From: Phycisphaera sp.
GTDB taxonomy: Bacteria; Planctomycetota; Phycisphaerae; Phycisphaerales; UBA1924
Reading direction: 5' to 3'
Length of the DNA: 5,869 bases
Assembly: GCA_002732755.1 (NCBI GenBank)
Contig: NVSP01000177.1
Location: forward strand, 1-5,869
The translations under genes were made by a program, and so were the position numbers. This document shows, in pieces, positions 5,064-5,869 of the stretch (position 1 is the stretch's first letter; the number at the start of each line of letters is the position of its first letter). The notes under the pieces are model-generated. The model saw only the letters and a program-made list of their open reading frames with translations, was not told the origin of the DNA and did no database searches.

Positions 5064-5152
5064 GGAGTGGTGCCCGAGTGGCTGAAGGGGCCGGATTGCT
5101 AATCCGGTGTGCGGGGTTACCCGTACCGCGGGTTCGAATCCCGCCCGCTCCG
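5064..5152 (+). tRNA. tRNA-Ser (anticodon GCT)
   Basis: An 89-base cloverleaf. The acceptor GGAGTGG (5064-5070) pairs with CCGCTCC (5145-5151) with one T-G wobble, and the discriminator is G5152. The anticodon arm is CCGGA-TTGCTAA-TCCGG with anticodon GCT (5098-5100), reading AGC/AGU codons. It has the long variable arm of tRNA-Ser and a T arm GCGGG-TTCGAAT-CCCGC. CCA is not encoded. A TACCAT hexamer at 5049-5054 is a possible -10 box but the -35 is unconvincing. Confidence 0.95.
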
Positions 5153-5224
5153 TTTCATTCCGCCCGATTCGGGCATCCGCGGCTCCTCGTCGCCCGCCCA
5201 GGGTGACATCTAAGGAGCAATGCT

Positions 5225-5815
<591 letters not shown>

Positions 5816-5860
5816 AGCAACTTGCGCGATCACATTCCGCATGTCATACTGCGTCAAAGC

Positions 5861-5867
5861 AAGGAGG
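5861..5867 (+). promoter_or_regulatory. Shine-Dalgarno of a gene just beyond the right edge
   Basis: AAGGAGG lies at the end of the window, 45 bases after the thioredoxin-like gene. A plus-strand start codon is expected within a few bases outside. No terminator is seen in between, so the two genes may be co-transcribed. Confidence 0.55.
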
Positions 5868-5869
5868 CG

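Noticed and set aside
5841..5869. ATG-initiated frame open to the right edge
   Set aside because: No ribosome site precedes it, and a strong Shine-Dalgarno lies inside it, pointing to a later start outside the window.

Overview
The window most resembles a Planctomycetota chromosome, perhaps of the Phycisphaerae. The evidence is a small ECF-type sigma factor followed directly by a Ser/Thr protein kinase, a DUF3553 protein, and a stand-alone CoaC-type decarboxylase next to rpoZ. This assignment rests on family knowledge and gene content, not on a database search.

Layout. Bases 1-1120 (minus strand) carry a two-gene signalling unit: an ECF-like sigma factor (512-1120) and, three bases after its stop and in the same reading frame, a Ser/Thr kinase whose kinase domain runs off the left edge. 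Divergent from it, across a 162-base intergenic region holding a 7-bp dyad, lies a compact plus-strand pair: a 71-aa secreted, very acidic mini-protein (1283-1498) overlapping by one base a 122-aa helix-turn-helix protein (1498-1866). A terminator-like hairpin lies inside the first codons of the second gene. Next comes an orphan C-terminal fragment of a DDE/rve integrase or transposase (1888-2241), then about 310 bases without a gene. A tRNA-Ser(CGA) on the minus strand (2554-2640) points its 3' end at this part. The left 2.5 kb therefore looks like accessory DNA next to a tRNA.

From 2700 rightwards the DNA is more GC-rich and looks like core genome. It contains rpoZ (omega subunit) followed by coaC (phosphopantothenoylcysteine decarboxylase) on the minus strand. 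On the plus strand follow a DUF3553 protein, an 89-aa predicted helical/coiled-coil protein with its own candidate promoter and a good intrinsic terminator, a tRNA-Ser(GCT), and a thioredoxin-fold/peroxiredoxin-like protein with a CNHC motif. A strong Shine-Dalgarno sequence at the right edge announces another plus-strand gene just outside the window.

How the genes may work together. The sigma/kinase pair is a plausible phospho-regulated transcription switch. The divergent secreted-peptide/HTH pair could be a linked regulator or an independent accessory unit. The right half is housekeeping: RNA polymerase assembly, coenzyme A synthesis, serine tRNAs and thiol redox chemistry.
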